A DNA stretch of 64,000 nucleotides. Origin: Petrolisthes cinctipes. Its lineage: Eukaryota > Arthropoda > Malacostraca > Decapoda > Porcellanidae. Of this stretch, positions 1-13,660 are shown piece after piece (within the stretch, counting starts at the first letter, position 1; every line of letters begins with the position of its first letter). Below the pieces are notes generated by a model, which searched no databases, was not told the DNA's origin, and saw only the letters and a program-made list of their open reading frames with translations. The stretch covers positions 638,001 through 702,000 of the forward strand of contig JAWQEG010000623.1 in NCBI GenBank assembly GCA_033782935.1, written 5' to 3'. The translations under genes were made by a program, and so were the position numbers.

Positions 1-870
1 CTGGGACCCAAAAATATTGAATTTTTCGTTGTTTTGAGCGTGAATTTGAGATTTAAACGGGTACTGAAGATGCATGCAGATATCGACTTAATGCACGTAA
101 AATATCAATTTTGAGCATGTTTTGGGTCTGTATCTTGAAAACATTTTAGCAAGGAGTAGGCATGTACAGTTCGTTTCTGGGACACAAAAATACGGAATTT
201 TTGGGTGTTTTGAGCCTGAATTTGAGATATAAACGGGTACAAAAGATGTATGCACATATCGACTTTGGACACCTAAAATATCGATTTTTAGACTATTTTA
301 AGCCTATATTTTGAAAATATTCTAGCACTGATTAGACATGTACAGATAGCTTCGGGGACCCAAAAATATTGAATTTTTGGGTGTTTTGAGCCTGCATTTG
401 AGATAAAAACGGGTACTGAAGATGCATACACATAGCGACTTTTTGCACCTAAAATATCAATTTTGAGCATGTTTTGGGTCTGTATTTTGAAAACATTCTA
501 GCAAAGAGTAGGCATGAACAGATCAGTTCTGGGACCCAATAATATCGAAATTATCGATTTTTAGCATGTTTTGAGCCTATATTTTAAAAACATTCTAGCA
601 CTGAATAGGCAGGTACAGATCGCTTCTGGGACCCAAAAATATTGAATTTTTCGTTGTTTTGAGCGTGAATTTGAGATTTAAACGGGTACTGAAGATGCAT
701 GCAGATATCGACTTAATGCACGTAAAATATCAATTTTGAGCATGTTTTGGGTCTGTATCTTGAAAACATTTTAGCAAGGAGTAGGCATGTACAGATCGCT
801 TCTGGGACACAAAAATATCGAATTTTTGGGTGTTTTGAGCCTGAATTTGAGATATAAACGGGTACAGAAG
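1..870. repeat. 625-bp local duplication (3 monomers plus a 97-bp truncated one)
   Basis: The sequence from base 1 (ctgggacccaaaaatattg, then the rare variant ttcgttgttttgagcgtg) recurs from base 626 at an offset of 625 bp. That equals 3 x 176 + 97, so the unit contains one truncated monomer (455-551). The second copy is followed only to about 870, where a deletion junction interrupts it. The left end of the first copy lies outside the window. Confidence 0.8.
455..551 (+). repeat. 97-bp truncated monomer
   Basis: From tatcaatttt at 455 to the next tatcgatttt at 552 is 97 bp instead of 176. The copy keeps half-unit 1 and only the first nine bases of half-unit 2 (tatcgaaat), then the next monomer starts, so 79 bp are missing. 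It follows a monomer with the diagnostic variant acatagcgactttttgcacc, as do the other truncated copies in the window. Confidence 0.9.
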
Positions 871-1006
871 ATGCATGCACTGAGTAGGCATGTACAGATC
901 GCTTCAGGAATCCAAAAATATTGAAATTTCGGGAGTTTTGAGACCGAATTTATGATATAAACAAGTACTGAAGATGCATACATATATCGACTTTTTGCAC
1001 CAAAAA
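728..1006 (+). repeat. Fused monomer pair with a 73-bp deletion at a GCAC junction
   Basis: The boxes at 728 and 1,007 are 279 bp apart, 73 bp less than two monomers. The sequence passes from atgcatgcac of one monomer (GCAC at 877-880) straight into tgagtaggcatg of the next, skipping the end of half-unit 2 and the start of half-unit 1. GCAC occurs at both original sites (atgcatGCAC and tctaGCACtgag), so a microhomology deletion explains the fusion. The same junction is present 42,667 bp downstream. Confidence 0.85.
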
Positions 1007-1499
1007 TATCGATTTTGAGCATGTTATGGGTCTGTATCTTGAAAACATTCTAGCAAGGAATAGGCATGAACAGATCACCTCTGGGACCCAAAAATATCGA
1101 ACTTTCGGGTGTTTTGAACTTGAATTTGAGATATAAACGGGTACAGAAGATGCATGCACATATCGACCTTGGGCACCCAAAATATCGATTTTGAGCATGT
1201 TTTTGGCCCGTATTGTGAAAATACTCTAACACGGAGTAGGCATGTACAGATTGCTTCTGGGACACAAAAATATCGAATTTTCAGGTGTTTTGAGCCTGAA
1301 TTTGAGATATAAACGAGTACAGAAGATGCATGCACATATCGACTTTGGGCACCCAAAATATCGATTTTTAGCATGTTTTGAGCCTGTATTTTGAAAATAC
1401 TCTAACACGGAGTAGGCATGTACAGATCGCTTCTAGGACACAATAAATATTGAATTTTCGGGTTTTATAAGCCTGAATTTGAGATATATAATGGGTACA

Positions 1500-3480
1500 G
1501 AAGATGCATGCACATATCGACTTTGGCTACCTAAAATATCGATTTTGAACATGTTTTAGGTCTGTATCTTGAAAACATTCTAAGAAGGAGTAGGCATATA
1601 GAGATCGCTTCTGGGACACAAAAATATCTAATTTTCGGGTGTTTTGAGTCTGAATTTGAGATATAAACGGGTACAGAAGATGCAAGCACATATCGACTAT
1701 GGGCATACAAAATATCGATTTTTAGCTTGTTTTGGGTCTATATTTTGAAAATACTCTAACACGGAGTAGGCATGTACAGATCGCTTCTGGGACCCAAAAT
1801 TATTGAATTTTCGGGTGTTCTGAGCCTGCATTTAAGATATAAACGGGTACAAAAGATGTATGGACATATCAACTTTGGACAACTAAAATATCGATTTTTA
1901 GCATGTTTTAAGCCTATATTTTAAAAACATTCTAGCACTGAGTAGACATGTACAGATCGCTTCGGGGACCCAAAAATATTGAATTTTTGGGTGTTTTGAG
2001 CCTGCATTTAAGATATAAACGTTTACTGAAGATGCATTCACATATCGACTTTGGCAACCTAAAATATCGATTTTGAGCATGTTTTGGGTCCTTATCTTGA
2101 AAACATTCTAAGAAGGAGTAGGCATGTACAGATCGCTTCTGGGACACAAAAATATCGAATTTTCAGGTGTTTCGAGCCTGAATTTGAGATATAAACGGGT
2201 ACAGAAGATGCATGCACATATCGACTTTGGGCACCCAAAATATCAATTTTGAGTATGTTTTGTGCCAATATTTTGAAAATTTTCTAGCACTGAGTATGCA
2301 TGTACAGATCGCTTCTGGGACCCAAAAATATTGAATTTTGGGGTGTTCTGAGCCTGAATTTGGGATATAAACGGGTACAAAAGATGTATGCACATATCGA
2401 CTTTGGACACCTATAATATCGATTTTTAGCATATTTTAATCCTATATTTTGAAAATATTCTAGCACTAATTAGACATGTACAGATCGCTTCGGGGACCCA
2501 AAAATATTGAATTTTTGAGTGTTTTGAGCGTGAATTTGAGATTTAAACGGGTACTGAAGATGCATGCAGATATCGACTTAATGCACGTAAAATATCAATT
2601 TTGAGAATGTTTTGGGTCTGTATCTTGAAAACATTTTCGCAAGGAGTAGGCATTTACAGATCGCTTCTGGGACCCAAAATTACCGAATTTTTGGGTGTTT
2701 TGAGCCTGAATTTGAGATATAAACGGGTACAGAAGATGTATGCATATATCGACTTTGGGCACCTAAACTATCGATTTTCAGCATGTTTTGGACCTGTATT
2801 TTGAAAGTACTCTAACACGGAGTAGGCATGTACAGATCGCTACTTGGACCCAAAAATATCGAATTTTTGGGTGTTTTGAGCCTGAATTTGATATATAAAC
2901 GGGTACAGAAGATGCATGCACATATCAACAATGGGCACCTAAAATATCGATTTTGAGCATGTTTTGATCCTACATTTTGAAAATACTCTAACACGGAGTA
3001 TGCATGTACAGATCGCTTCTGGGACCCAAAAATATTGAATTTTGGGGTGTTCTGATCCTGAATTTGGGATATAAACGGGTACAAAAGATGTATGCACATA
3101 TCGACTTGGGACACCTAAAATATCGATTTTTAGACTATTTTAAGCCTATATTTTGAAAATATTCTAGCACTGATTAGACATGTACAGATAGCTTCGGGGA
3201 CCCAAAAATATATAATTTTTGGGTGTTTTGAGCCTGCATTTGAGATATAAACGGGTACTGAAGATGCATGCACATATCGACTTTGGGCACCCAAAATATC
3301 GATTTTTAGCATGTTTTGGGCCTGTATTTTGAAAATACTCTAACACGGAGTAGGCATGTACAGTTCGCTTCTAGGACACATAAAATATTGAATTTTCGGG
3401 TTTTCTGAGCCTGAATTTGAGATATATAATGGGTACAGAAGATGCATGCACATATCGACTTTGGCAACCTAAAATATCGA
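1500..3480. repeat. 176-bp monomers of mixed classes, no further structure delimited
   Basis: This stretch holds about eleven ordinary monomers, including the tctaacacggag, tctaagaaggag, tctagcactgag and ttttagcaaggag classes. Part of it (about 1,898-2,470) is collinear with about 5,596-6,168 at an offset of 3,698 bp, about 21 monomers. No gene or non-satellite sequence is visible. Confidence 0.8.
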
Positions 3481-5410
3481 TTTTGAACATGTTTTAGGTC
3501 TGTATCTTGAAAACATTCTAAGAAGGAGTAGGCATGTACAGATCGCTTCTGGGACACAAAAATATTTAATTTTCGGGTGTTTTGAGTCTGAATTTGAGAT
3601 ATAAACGGGTACAGAAGATTCAAGCACATATCGACTTTGGGCATACAAAATATCAATTTTGAGTATGTTTTGGGCCAATATTTTGAAAATTTTCTAGCAC
3701 TGAGTATGCATGTACAGATCGCTTCTGGGACCCAAAAATATTGAATTTTGGGGTGTTCTGAGCCTGAATTTGGGATATAAACGGGTACAAAAGATGTATG
3801 CACATATCGACTTTGGACACCTATAATATCGATTTTTAGCATATTTTAAGCCTATATTTTGAAAATATTCTAGCACTGATTAGACATGTACAGATCGCTT
3901 CGGGGACCCAAAAATATTGAATTTTTGAGTGTTCTGAGCGTGAATTTGAGATTTAAACGGGTACTGAAGATGCATGCAGATATCGACTTAATGCACGTAA
4001 AATATCAATTTTGAGCATGTTTTGGGTCTGTATCTTGAAAACATTTTAGCAAGGAGTAGGCATGTACAGATCGCTTCTGGGACACAAAAATACCGAATTT
4101 TTGGGTGTTTTGAGCCTGAATTTGAGATATAAACGGGTACAGAAGATGTATGCATATATCGACTTTGGGCACCTAAACTATCGATTTTCAGCATGTTTTG
4201 GACCTGTATTTTGAAAGTACTCTAACACGGAGTAGGCATGTACAGATCGCTACTGAGACTCAAAAATATCGAATTTTTGGGTGTTTTGAGCCTGAATTTG
4301 ATATATAAACGGGTACAGAAGATGCATGCACATATCAACAATGGGCACCAAAAATATCGATTTTGAGCATGTTTTTGGTCTGTATCTTGAAAACATTCTA
4401 AGAAGGAGTAGGCATGTAGAGATCGCTTCTGGGACACAAAAATATCGAATTTTCGGGTGTTTTGAGTCTGAATTTGAGATATAAACGGGTACAGAAGATT
4501 CAAGCACATATCGACTTTGGGCATACAAAATATCAATTTTGAGTATGTTTTGGGCCAATATTTTGAAAATTTTCTAGCACTGAGTATGCATGTACAGATC
4601 GCTTCTGGGACCCAAAAATATTGAATTTTGGGGTGTTCTGAGCCTGAATTTGGGATATAAACGGGTACAAAAGATGTATGCACATATCGACTTTGGACAC
4701 CTATAATATCGATTTTTAGCATATTTTAAGCCTATATTTTGAAAATATTCTAGCACTGATTAGACATGTACAGATCGCTTCGGGGACCCAAAAATATTGA
4801 ATTTTTGAGTGTTCTGAGCGTGAATTTGAGATTTAAACGGGTACTGAAGATGCATGCAGATATCGACTTAATGCACGTAAAATATCAATTTTGAGCATAT
4901 TTTGGGTCTGTATCTTGAAAACATTTTAGCAAGGAGTAGGCATGTACAGATCGCTTCTGGGACACAAAAATACCGAATTTTTGGGTGTTTTGAGCCTGAA
5001 TTTGAGATATAAACGGGTACAGAAGATGTATGCATATATCGACTTTGGGCACCTAAACTATCGATTTTCAGCATGTTTTGGACCTGTATTTTGAAAGTAC
5101 TCTAACACGGAGTAGGCATGTACAGATCGCTACTGAGACTCAAAAATATCGAATTTTTGGGTGTTTTGAGCCTGAATTTGATATATAAACGGGTACAGAA
5201 GATGCATGCACATATCAACAATGGGCACCAAAAATATCGATTTTGAGCATGTTTTTGGTCTGTATCTTGAAAACATTCTAAGAAGGAGTAGGCATGTAGA
5301 GATCGCTTCTGGGACACAAAAATATCTAATTTTCGGGTGTTTTGAGTCTGAATTTGAGATATAAACGGGTACAGAAGATGCAAGCACATATCGACTTTGG
5401 GCATACAAAA
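3480..5410. repeat. 880-bp (5-monomer) tandem duplication
   Basis: Successive copies are offset by exactly 880 bp (5 x 176): landmarks at 3,694, 3,988 and 4,250 recur at 4,574, 4,868 and 5,130. The copies share private variants such as gctactgagactcaaaaat and catatcaacaatgggcacc, and differ by few bases (for example cccaaaaatatttaatt/cacaaaaatatcgaatt near the left edge). The edges are approximate. Confidence 0.88.
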
Positions 5411-5589
5411 TATCGATTTTTAGCATGTTTTGGGTCTATATTTTGAAAATACTCTAACACGGAGTATGCATGTACAGATTGCTTCTGGGACCCAAAATTA
5501 TTGAATTTTCGGGTGTTCTGAGCCAGAATTTGAGATATAAACGGGTACAAAAGATGTATGCACATATCAACTTTGGACAACTAAAATAT

Positions 5590-8500
5590 CGATTTTTAGC
5601 ATGTTTTAAGCCTATATTTTAAAAACATTCTAGCACTGAGTAGACATGTACAGATCGCTTCGGGGACCCAAAAATATTGAATTTTTGGGTGTTTTGAGCC
5701 TGCATTTAAGATATAAACGTTTACTGAAGATGCATTCACATATCGACTTTGGCAACCTAAAATATCGATTTTGAGCATGTTTTGGGTCCTTATCTTGAAA
5801 ACATTCTAAGAAGGAGTAGGCATGTACAGATCGCTTCTGAGACACAAAAATATCGAATTTTCAGGTGTTTCGAGCCTGAATTTGAGATATAAACGGGTAC
5901 AGAAGATGCATGCACATATCGACTTTGGGCACCCAAAATATCAATTTTGAGTATGTTTTGGTCCAATATTTTGAAAATTTTCTAGCACTGAGTATGCATG
6001 TACAGATCGCTTCTGGGACCCAAAAATATTGAATTTTAGGGTGTTCTGAGCCTGAATTTGGAATATAAACGGGTACAAAAGATGTATGCACATATCGACT
6101 TTGGACACCTATAATATCGATTTTTAGCATATTTTAAGCCTATATTTTCAAAATATTCTAGCACTGATTAGACATGTACAGATCGTTTCGGGGACCCAAA
6201 AATATTGAATTCTTAAGTGTTTTGAGCGTGAATTTGAGATTTAAACGGGTACTGAAGATGCATGCAGATATCGACCTAATGCACGTAAAATATCAATTTT
6301 GAGCATGTTTTGGGTCTGTATCTTGAAAACATTTTAACAAGGAGGAGGCATGTACAAATCGCTTCTGGGACACAAAAATACCGAATTTTTGGGTGTTTTG
6401 AGCCTGAATTTGAGATATAAACGGGTACAGAAGATGTATGCATATATCGACTTTGGGTACCTAAACTATCGATTTTCAGCATGTTTTGGACCTGTATTTT
6501 GAAAGTACTCTAACACGGAGTAGGCATGTACAGATCGCTACTGGGACCCAAAAATATCGAATTTTTGGGTGTTTTGAGCCTGAATTTGATATATAAACGG
6601 GTACAGAAGATCCATGCACATATCAACAATGGGCACCTAAAATATCGATTTTGAGCATGTTTTGGGTCTGTATCTTGAAAACATTCTAAGAAGGAGTAGG
6701 CATGTAGAGATCGCTACTGGGACACAAAAATATCTAATTTTCGGGTGTTTTGAGTCTGAATTTGATATATAAACGGGTACAGAAGATGCAAGCACATATC
6801 GACTTAGGGCACACAAAATATCGATTTTTAGCATGTTTTGGGTCTTTATTTTGAAAATACTCTAGCACGGAGGAGGCATGTACAGATCGCTTCTGGGACC
6901 CAAAATTATTAAATTTTCGGGTGTTCTGAGCCTGAATTTGGGATATAAACGGGTACAAAAGATGTATGGACATATCAACTTTGGTCAACTAAAATATCGA
7001 TTTTTAGCATGTTTTAAGCCTATATTTTAAAAACATTCTAGCACTGAGTAGACATGTACAGATCGCTTCGGGGACCCAAAAATTTTGAATTTTTGGGTGT
7101 TTTGAGCCTGCATTTAAGATATAAACGTTTACTGAAGATGCATTCACATATCGACTTTGGCAACCTAAAATATCGATTTTGAGCATGTTTTGGGTCCTAT
7201 TCTTGAAAACATTCTAAGAAGGAGTAGGCATGTACAGATCGCTTCTGAGACACAAAAATATCGAATTTTCAGGTGTTTCGAGCCTGAATTTGAGATATAA
7301 ACGGGTACAGAAGATGCATGCACATATCGACTTTGGGCACCCAAAATATCAATTTTGAGTATGTTTTGGTCCAATATTTTGAAAATTTTCTAGCACTGAG
7401 TATGCATGTACAGATCGCTTCTGGGACCCAAAAATATTGAATTTTAGGGTGTTCTGAGCCTGAATTTGGAATATAAACGGGTACAAAAGATGTATGCACA
7501 TATCGACTTTGGACACCTATAATATCGATTTTTAGCATATTTTAAGCCTATATTTTCAAAATATTCTAGCACTGATTAGACATGTACAGATCGTTTCGGG
7601 GACCCAAAAATATTGAATTCTTAAGTGTTTTGAGCGTGAATTTGAGATTTAAACGGGTACTGAAGATGCATTCAGATATCGACCTAATGCACGTAAAATA
7701 TCAATTTTGAGCATGTTTTGGGTCTGTATCTTGAAAACATTTTAACAAGGAGGAGGCATGTACAAATCGCTTCTGGGACACAAAAATACCGAATTTTTGG
7801 GTGTTTTGAGCCTGAATTTGAGATATAAACGGGTACAGAAGATGTATGCATATATCGACTTTGGGTACCTAAACTATCGATTTTCAGCATGTTTTGGACC
7901 TGTATTTTGAAAGTACTCTAACACGGAGTAGGCATGTACAGATCGCTACTGGGACCCAAAAATATCGAATTTTTGGGTGTTTTGAGCCTGAATTTGATAT
8001 ATAAACGGGTACAGAAGATCCATGCACATATCAACAATGGGCACCTAAAATATCGATTTTGAGCATGTTTTGGGTCTGTATCTTGAAAACATTCTAAGAA
8101 GGAGTAGGCATGTAGAGATCGCTACTGGGACACAAAAATATCTAATTTTCGGGTGTTTTGAGCCTGAATTTGATATATAAACGGGTACAGAAGATGCAAG
8201 CACATATCGACTTAGGGCACACAAAATATCGATTTTTAGCATGTTTTGGGTCTTTATTTTGAAAATACTCTAGCACGGAGTAGGCTTGTACAGATCGCTT
8301 CTGGGACCCAAAATTATTAAATTTTCGGGTGTTCTGAGCCTGAATTTGGGATATAAACGGGTACAAAAGATGTATGGACATATCAACTTTGGTCAATTAA
8401 AATGTCGATTTTTAGCATGTTTTAAGCCTATATTTTAAAAACATTCTAGCACTGAGTAGACATGTACAGATCGCTTCGGGGACCCAAAAATATTGAATTT

Positions 8501-8600
8501 TTGGGTGTTTTGAGCCTGCATTTAAGATATAAACGTTTACTGAAGATGCATGAACATATCGACTTTTTGCACCTAAAATATCGATTTTAAGCATGTTTTG
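5590..8600. repeat. 1408-bp (8-monomer) higher-order repeat, two copies plus a partial third
   Basis: Landmarks at 5,596, 5,861, 6,276, 6,637 and 6,734 recur 1,408 bp later, and the one at 7,004 again at 8,412. 1,408 bp equals 8 x 176. Shared private variants include gaggaggcatgtacaaatcg, gaattcttaagtgttttgag and agaagatccatgcacatatc. The third copy starts near 8,412 and soon changes to a related variant, so it is incomplete or has been converted. Confidence 0.88.
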
Positions 8601-11390
8601 GGTCCTTATCTTGAAAACATTCTAAGAAGGAGTAGGCATGTACAGATCGCTTCTGGGACACAAAAATATCGAATTTTCAGGTGTTTCGAGCCTGAATTTG
8701 AGGTATAAACTGGTACAGAAGATGCATGCACATATCGACTTTGGGCACCCAAAATATCAATTTTGAGTATGTTTTGGGCCAATATTTTGAGAATTTTCTA
8801 GCACTGAGAATGCATGTACAGATCGGTTCCGGGACCCAAAAATATTGAATTTTGTGGTGTTCTGAGCCTGAAATTGGGATATAAACGGGTACAAAAGATG
8901 TATGCACATATCGACTTTGGACACCTAAAATATCGATTTTTAGCATATTTTAAGCCTATATTTTGAACATATTCTAGCACTGATTAGACATGTACCGATA
9001 GCTTCTGGGCCCCGAAAATATTGAATTTTTGAGTGTTTTGAGCGTGAATTTGAGATTTAAACGGGTAATGAAGATGCATGCAGATATCGACTTAATGCAC
9101 GTAAAATATCAATTTTGAGCATGTTTTGGGTCTGTATCTTGAAAACATTTTAGCAAGGAGTAGGCATGTACAGATCGCTTCTGGGACACAAAAATACCGA
9201 ATTTTTGGGTGTTTTGAGCCTGAATTTGAGATATAAACGGGTACAGAAGATGTATGCATATATCGACTTTGTGCACCTAAACTATCGATTTTCAGCATGT
9301 TTTGGGTATGTATTTTGAAAATACTCTAACACGGAGTAGGCATGTACAGATCGCTTCTGGGACACAAAAATATCGAATTTTCGGGTGTTTCGAGCCTGAA
9401 TTTGAGATATAAACGTGTACAGAAGATGCATGCACATATCGGCTTTGGGCACCCAAAATATCAATTTTTAGTAGGTTTTGAGCCAATATTTTGAAAATAT
9501 TCTAGCACTGAGTATGCATGTACAGATCGCTTCTGGGACCCAAAAATATTGAATTTTGGGGTGTTCTGAGCCTGAATTTGGAATATAAACGGGTACAAAT
9601 GATGTATGCACATATCGACTTTGGACACCTAAAATATCGATTTTTAGACTATTTTAAGCATATATTTTGAAAATTTCCTAGCACTGAGTTGACATGTACA
9701 GATCGCTTTGGGGACCCAAAAATATTGAATTTTTGGGTATTTTGAGCCTGAATTTGAGATATAAACGGGTACTGAAGATACATACTCATAGCGTCTTTTT
9801 GCACCTAAAATATCGATTTTGAGCAAGTTTTGGGTCTGTATTTTGAAAACATTCTAGCAAAGAGTAGGCATGAACAAATCGGTTCTGGGACCCAATAATA
9901 TCGAAATTTTCGATTTTTAGCATTTTTTGAGCCTATATTTTGAAAATATTCTAGCACTGATTAGACATGTACAGATAGCTTCGGGGACCCAAAAATATTG
10001 AATTTTTGGGTGTTTTGAGCCTGCATTTGAGATATAAACGGGTACTGAAGATGCATGCACATATCGACTTTGGGCACCCAAAATATCGATTTTTAGCATG
10101 TTTTGGGCCTGTATTTTTAAAATTCTCTAACACGGAGTAGGCATGTACAGTTCGCTTCTAGGACACATAAAATATTGAATTTTCGGGTTTTCTGAGCCTG
10201 AATTTGAGATATATAATGGGTACAGAAGATGTATGCACATATCGACTTTGGCAACCTAAAATATCGATTTTGAACATGTTTTAGGTCTGTATCTTGAAAA
10301 CATTCTAAGAAGGAGTAGGCATGTAGAGATCGCTTCTGGGACACAAAAATATCGAATTTTCAGGTGTTTCGAGCCTGAATTTGAGATATAAACGGGTACA
10401 GAAGATACAAGCACATATCGACTTTGGGCATACAAAATATCAATTTTGAGTATGTTTTGGGCCAATATTTTGAAATTTTTCTAGCACTGTGTATGCATGT
10501 ACAGATCGCTTCTGGGACACAAAAATATTGAATTTTGGGGTGTTCTGAGCCTGAATTTGGGATATAAACGGGTACAAAAGATGTATGCACATATCGACTT
10601 TGGACACCTATAATATCGATTTTTAGCATTTTTTAAGCCTATATTTTGAAAATATTCTAGCACTGATTAGACATGTACAGATCGCTTCGGGGACCCAAAA
10701 ATATTGAATTTTTTAGTGTTCTGAGCGTGAATTTGAGATTTAAACGGGTACTGAAGATGCATGCAGATATCGACTTAATGCACGTAAAATATCAATTTTG
10801 AGCATGTTTTGGGTCTGTATCTTGAAAACATTTTAGCAAGGAGTAGGCATGTACAGATCGCTTCTGGGACACAAAAATACCGAATTTTTGGGTGTTTTGA
10901 GCCTGAATTTGAGATATAAACGGGTACAGAAGATGTATGCATATATCGACTTTGGGCACCTAAACTATCAATTTTCAGCATGTTTTGGACCTGTATTTTA
11001 AAAGTACTCTAACACGGAGTAGGCATGTACAGATCGCTACTGGGACACAAAAATATCGAATTTTTGGGTGTTTTGAGCCTGAATTTGATATATAAACGGG
11101 TACAGAAGATGCATGCACATATCAACAATGGTCACCTAAAATATCGATTTTCAGCATGTTTTGGGTCTGTATCTTGAAAACATTCTAAGAAGGAGTAGGC
11201 ATGTAGAGATCGCTTCTGGGACACAAAAATATCTAATTTTCGGGTGTTTTGAGTCTGAATTTGAGATATAAACGGGTACAGAATATGTATGCATATATCG
11301 ACTTTGGGCACCTAAACTATCGATTTTCAGCATGTTTTGGACCTGTATTTTGAAAGTACTCTAACACGGAGTAGGCATGTACAGATCGCT
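8600..11390. repeat. Mixed 176-bp monomers, partly collinear with 18.0-19.8 kb
   Basis: About sixteen monomers, one of them truncated (9,811-9,907). From about 9.3 to 10.3 kb the order of variants matches about 18.7-19.8 kb, with landmarks 9,424 bp apart (ctaggacac at 10,158 and 19,582; the following box at the same offset). It includes the rare gagatatataatggg monomer. No gene is visible. Confidence 0.75.
9811..9907 (+). repeat. 97-bp truncated monomer
   Basis: Boxes at 9,811 and 9,908 are 97 bp apart. Half-unit 2 is cut to nine bases (tatcgaaat) before tcgatttttagc of the next copy. It follows the diagnostic gcgtctttttgcacc variant of the preceding monomer end. Confidence 0.88.
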
Positions 11391-13660
11391 ACTGGGACCC
11401 AAAATTATTGAATTTTCAGGTGTTCTGAGCCTGAATTTGGGATATAAACGGGTACAAAAGATGTATGGACATATCAACTTTGGACAACTAAAATATCGAT
11501 TTTTAGCATGTTTTAAGCCTATATTTTAAAAACATTCTAGCACTGAGTAGACATGTACAGATCGCTTCGGGGACCCAAAAATATTGAATTTTTGGGTGTT
11601 TTGAGCCTGCATTTAAGATATAAACGTTTACTGAAGATGCATTCACATATCGACTTTGGCAACCTAAAATATCGATTTTGAGCATGTTTTGGGTCCTTAT
11701 CATGAAAACCTTCTAAGAAGGAGTAGGCATGTACAGATCGCTTCTGATACACAAAAATATCGAATTTTCAGGTGTTTCGAGCCTGAATTTGAGATATAAA
11801 CGGGTACAGAAGATGCATGCACATATCGACTTTGGGCACCCAAAATATCAATTTTGAGTATGTTTTGGGCCAATATTTTGAAAATTTTCTAGCACTGAGT
11901 ATGCATGTACAGATCGCTTCTGGGACCCAAAAATATTGAATTTTGGGGTGTTCTGAGCCTGAATTTGGGATATAAACGGGTACAAAAGATGTATGCACAT
12001 ATCGACTTTGGACACCTATAATATCGATTTTTAGCATATTTTAAGCCTATATTTTGAAAATATTCTAGCACTGATTAGACATGTACAGATCGCTTCAGGG
12101 ACCCAAAAATATTGAATTTTTGAGTGTTCTGAGCGTGAATTTGAGATTTAAACGGGTACTGAAGATGCATGCAGATATCGACTTAATGCACGTAAAATAT
12201 CAATTTTGAGCATGTTTTGGGTCTGTATCTTGAAAACATTTTCGCAAGGAGTAGGCATGTACAGATCGCTTCTGGGACACAAAAATACCGAATTTTTGGG
12301 TGTTTTGAGCCTGAATTTGAGATATAAACGGGTACAGAAGATGTATGCATATATCGACTTTGGGCACCTAAACTATCGATTTTCAGCATGTTTTGGACCT
12401 GTATTTTAAAAGTACTCTAACACTGAGTAGGCATGTACAGATCGCTACTGGGACACAAAAATATCGAATTTTTGGGTGTTTTGAGCCTGAATTTGATATA
12501 TAAACGGGTACAGAAGATGCATGCACATATCAACAATGGGCACCTAAAATATCGATTTTGAGCATGTTTTGGGTGTGTATCTTGAAAACATTCTAAGAAG
12601 GAGTAGGCATGTAGAGATCGCTTCAGGGACACAAAAATATCTAATTTTCGGTTGTTTTGAGTCTGAATTTGAGATATAAACGGGTACAGAAGATGCAAGC
12701 ACATATCGACTTTGGGCATACAAAATATCGATTTTTAGCATGTTTAGGGTCTATATTTTGAAAATACTCTAACACGGAGTATGCATGTACAGATTGCTTC
12801 TGGGACTCAAAATTATTGAATTTTCGGGTGTTCTGAGCCAGAATTTGGGATATAAACGGGTACAAAAGATGTATGGACATATCAACTTTGGACAACTAAA
12901 ATATCGATTTTTAGCATGTTTTAAGCCTATATTTTAAAAACATTCCATCACTGAGTAGACATGTACAGATCGCTTCGGGGACCCAAAAATATTGAATTTT
13001 TGGGTGTTTTGAGCCTGCATTTAAGATATAAACGTTTACTGAAGATGCATTCACATATCGACTTTGGCAACCTAAAATATCGATTTTGAGCATGTTTTGG
13101 GTCCTTATCATGAAAACATTCTAAGAAGGAGTAGGCATGTACAGATCGCTTCTGAGACACAAAAATATCGAATTTTCAGGTGTTTCGAGCCTGAATTTGA
13201 GATATAAACGGGTACAGAAGATGCATGCACATATCGACTTTGGGCACCCAAAATATCAATTTTGAGTATGATTTGGGCCAATATTTTGAAAATTTTCTAG
13301 CACTGAGTATGCATGTACAGATCGCTTCTTGGACCCAAAAATATTGAATTTTGGGGTGTTCTGAGCCTGAATTTGGGATATAAACGGGTACAAAAGATGT
13401 ATGCACATATCGACTTTGGACACCTATAATATCGATTTTTAGCATATTTTAAGCCTATATTTTAAAAATATTCTAGCACTGATTAGACATGTACAGATCG
13501 ATTCGGGGACCCAAAAATATTGAATTTTTGAGTGTTTTGAGCGTGAATTTGAGATTTAAACGGGTACAGAAGATCCATGCAGATATCGACCTAATGCACG
13601 TAAAATATCAATTTTGAGCATGTTTTGGGTCTGTATCTTGAAAACATTTAAACAAGGAGG
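11390..13660. repeat. Second 1408-bp (8-monomer) duplication
   Basis: Landmarks at 11,503, 11,768 and 12,206 recur at 12,911, 13,176 and 13,614, all at 1,408 bp. The unit is related to the 1408-bp repeat at 5.6-8.6 kb but carries its own variants (ccttatcatgaaaac, attccatcactgag in the second copy). The second copy is partial and its end is approximate. Confidence 0.82.

Larger units (their letters stand above)
288..1500. repeat. Dispersed segment, copy 1 (partner at 42,955-44,167)
   Basis: This segment matches 42,955-44,167 at a constant offset of 42,667 bp. Shared landmarks include the 97-bp truncated monomer, the ttgttttgagcg variant, the GCAC fusion junction and the following irregular monomers (ttatgatata/tatgatataaa, tttttggcccgtattgtg). 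The constant offset means no net insertion or deletion in about 1.2 kb, although many base changes separate the copies. Confidence 0.8.
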
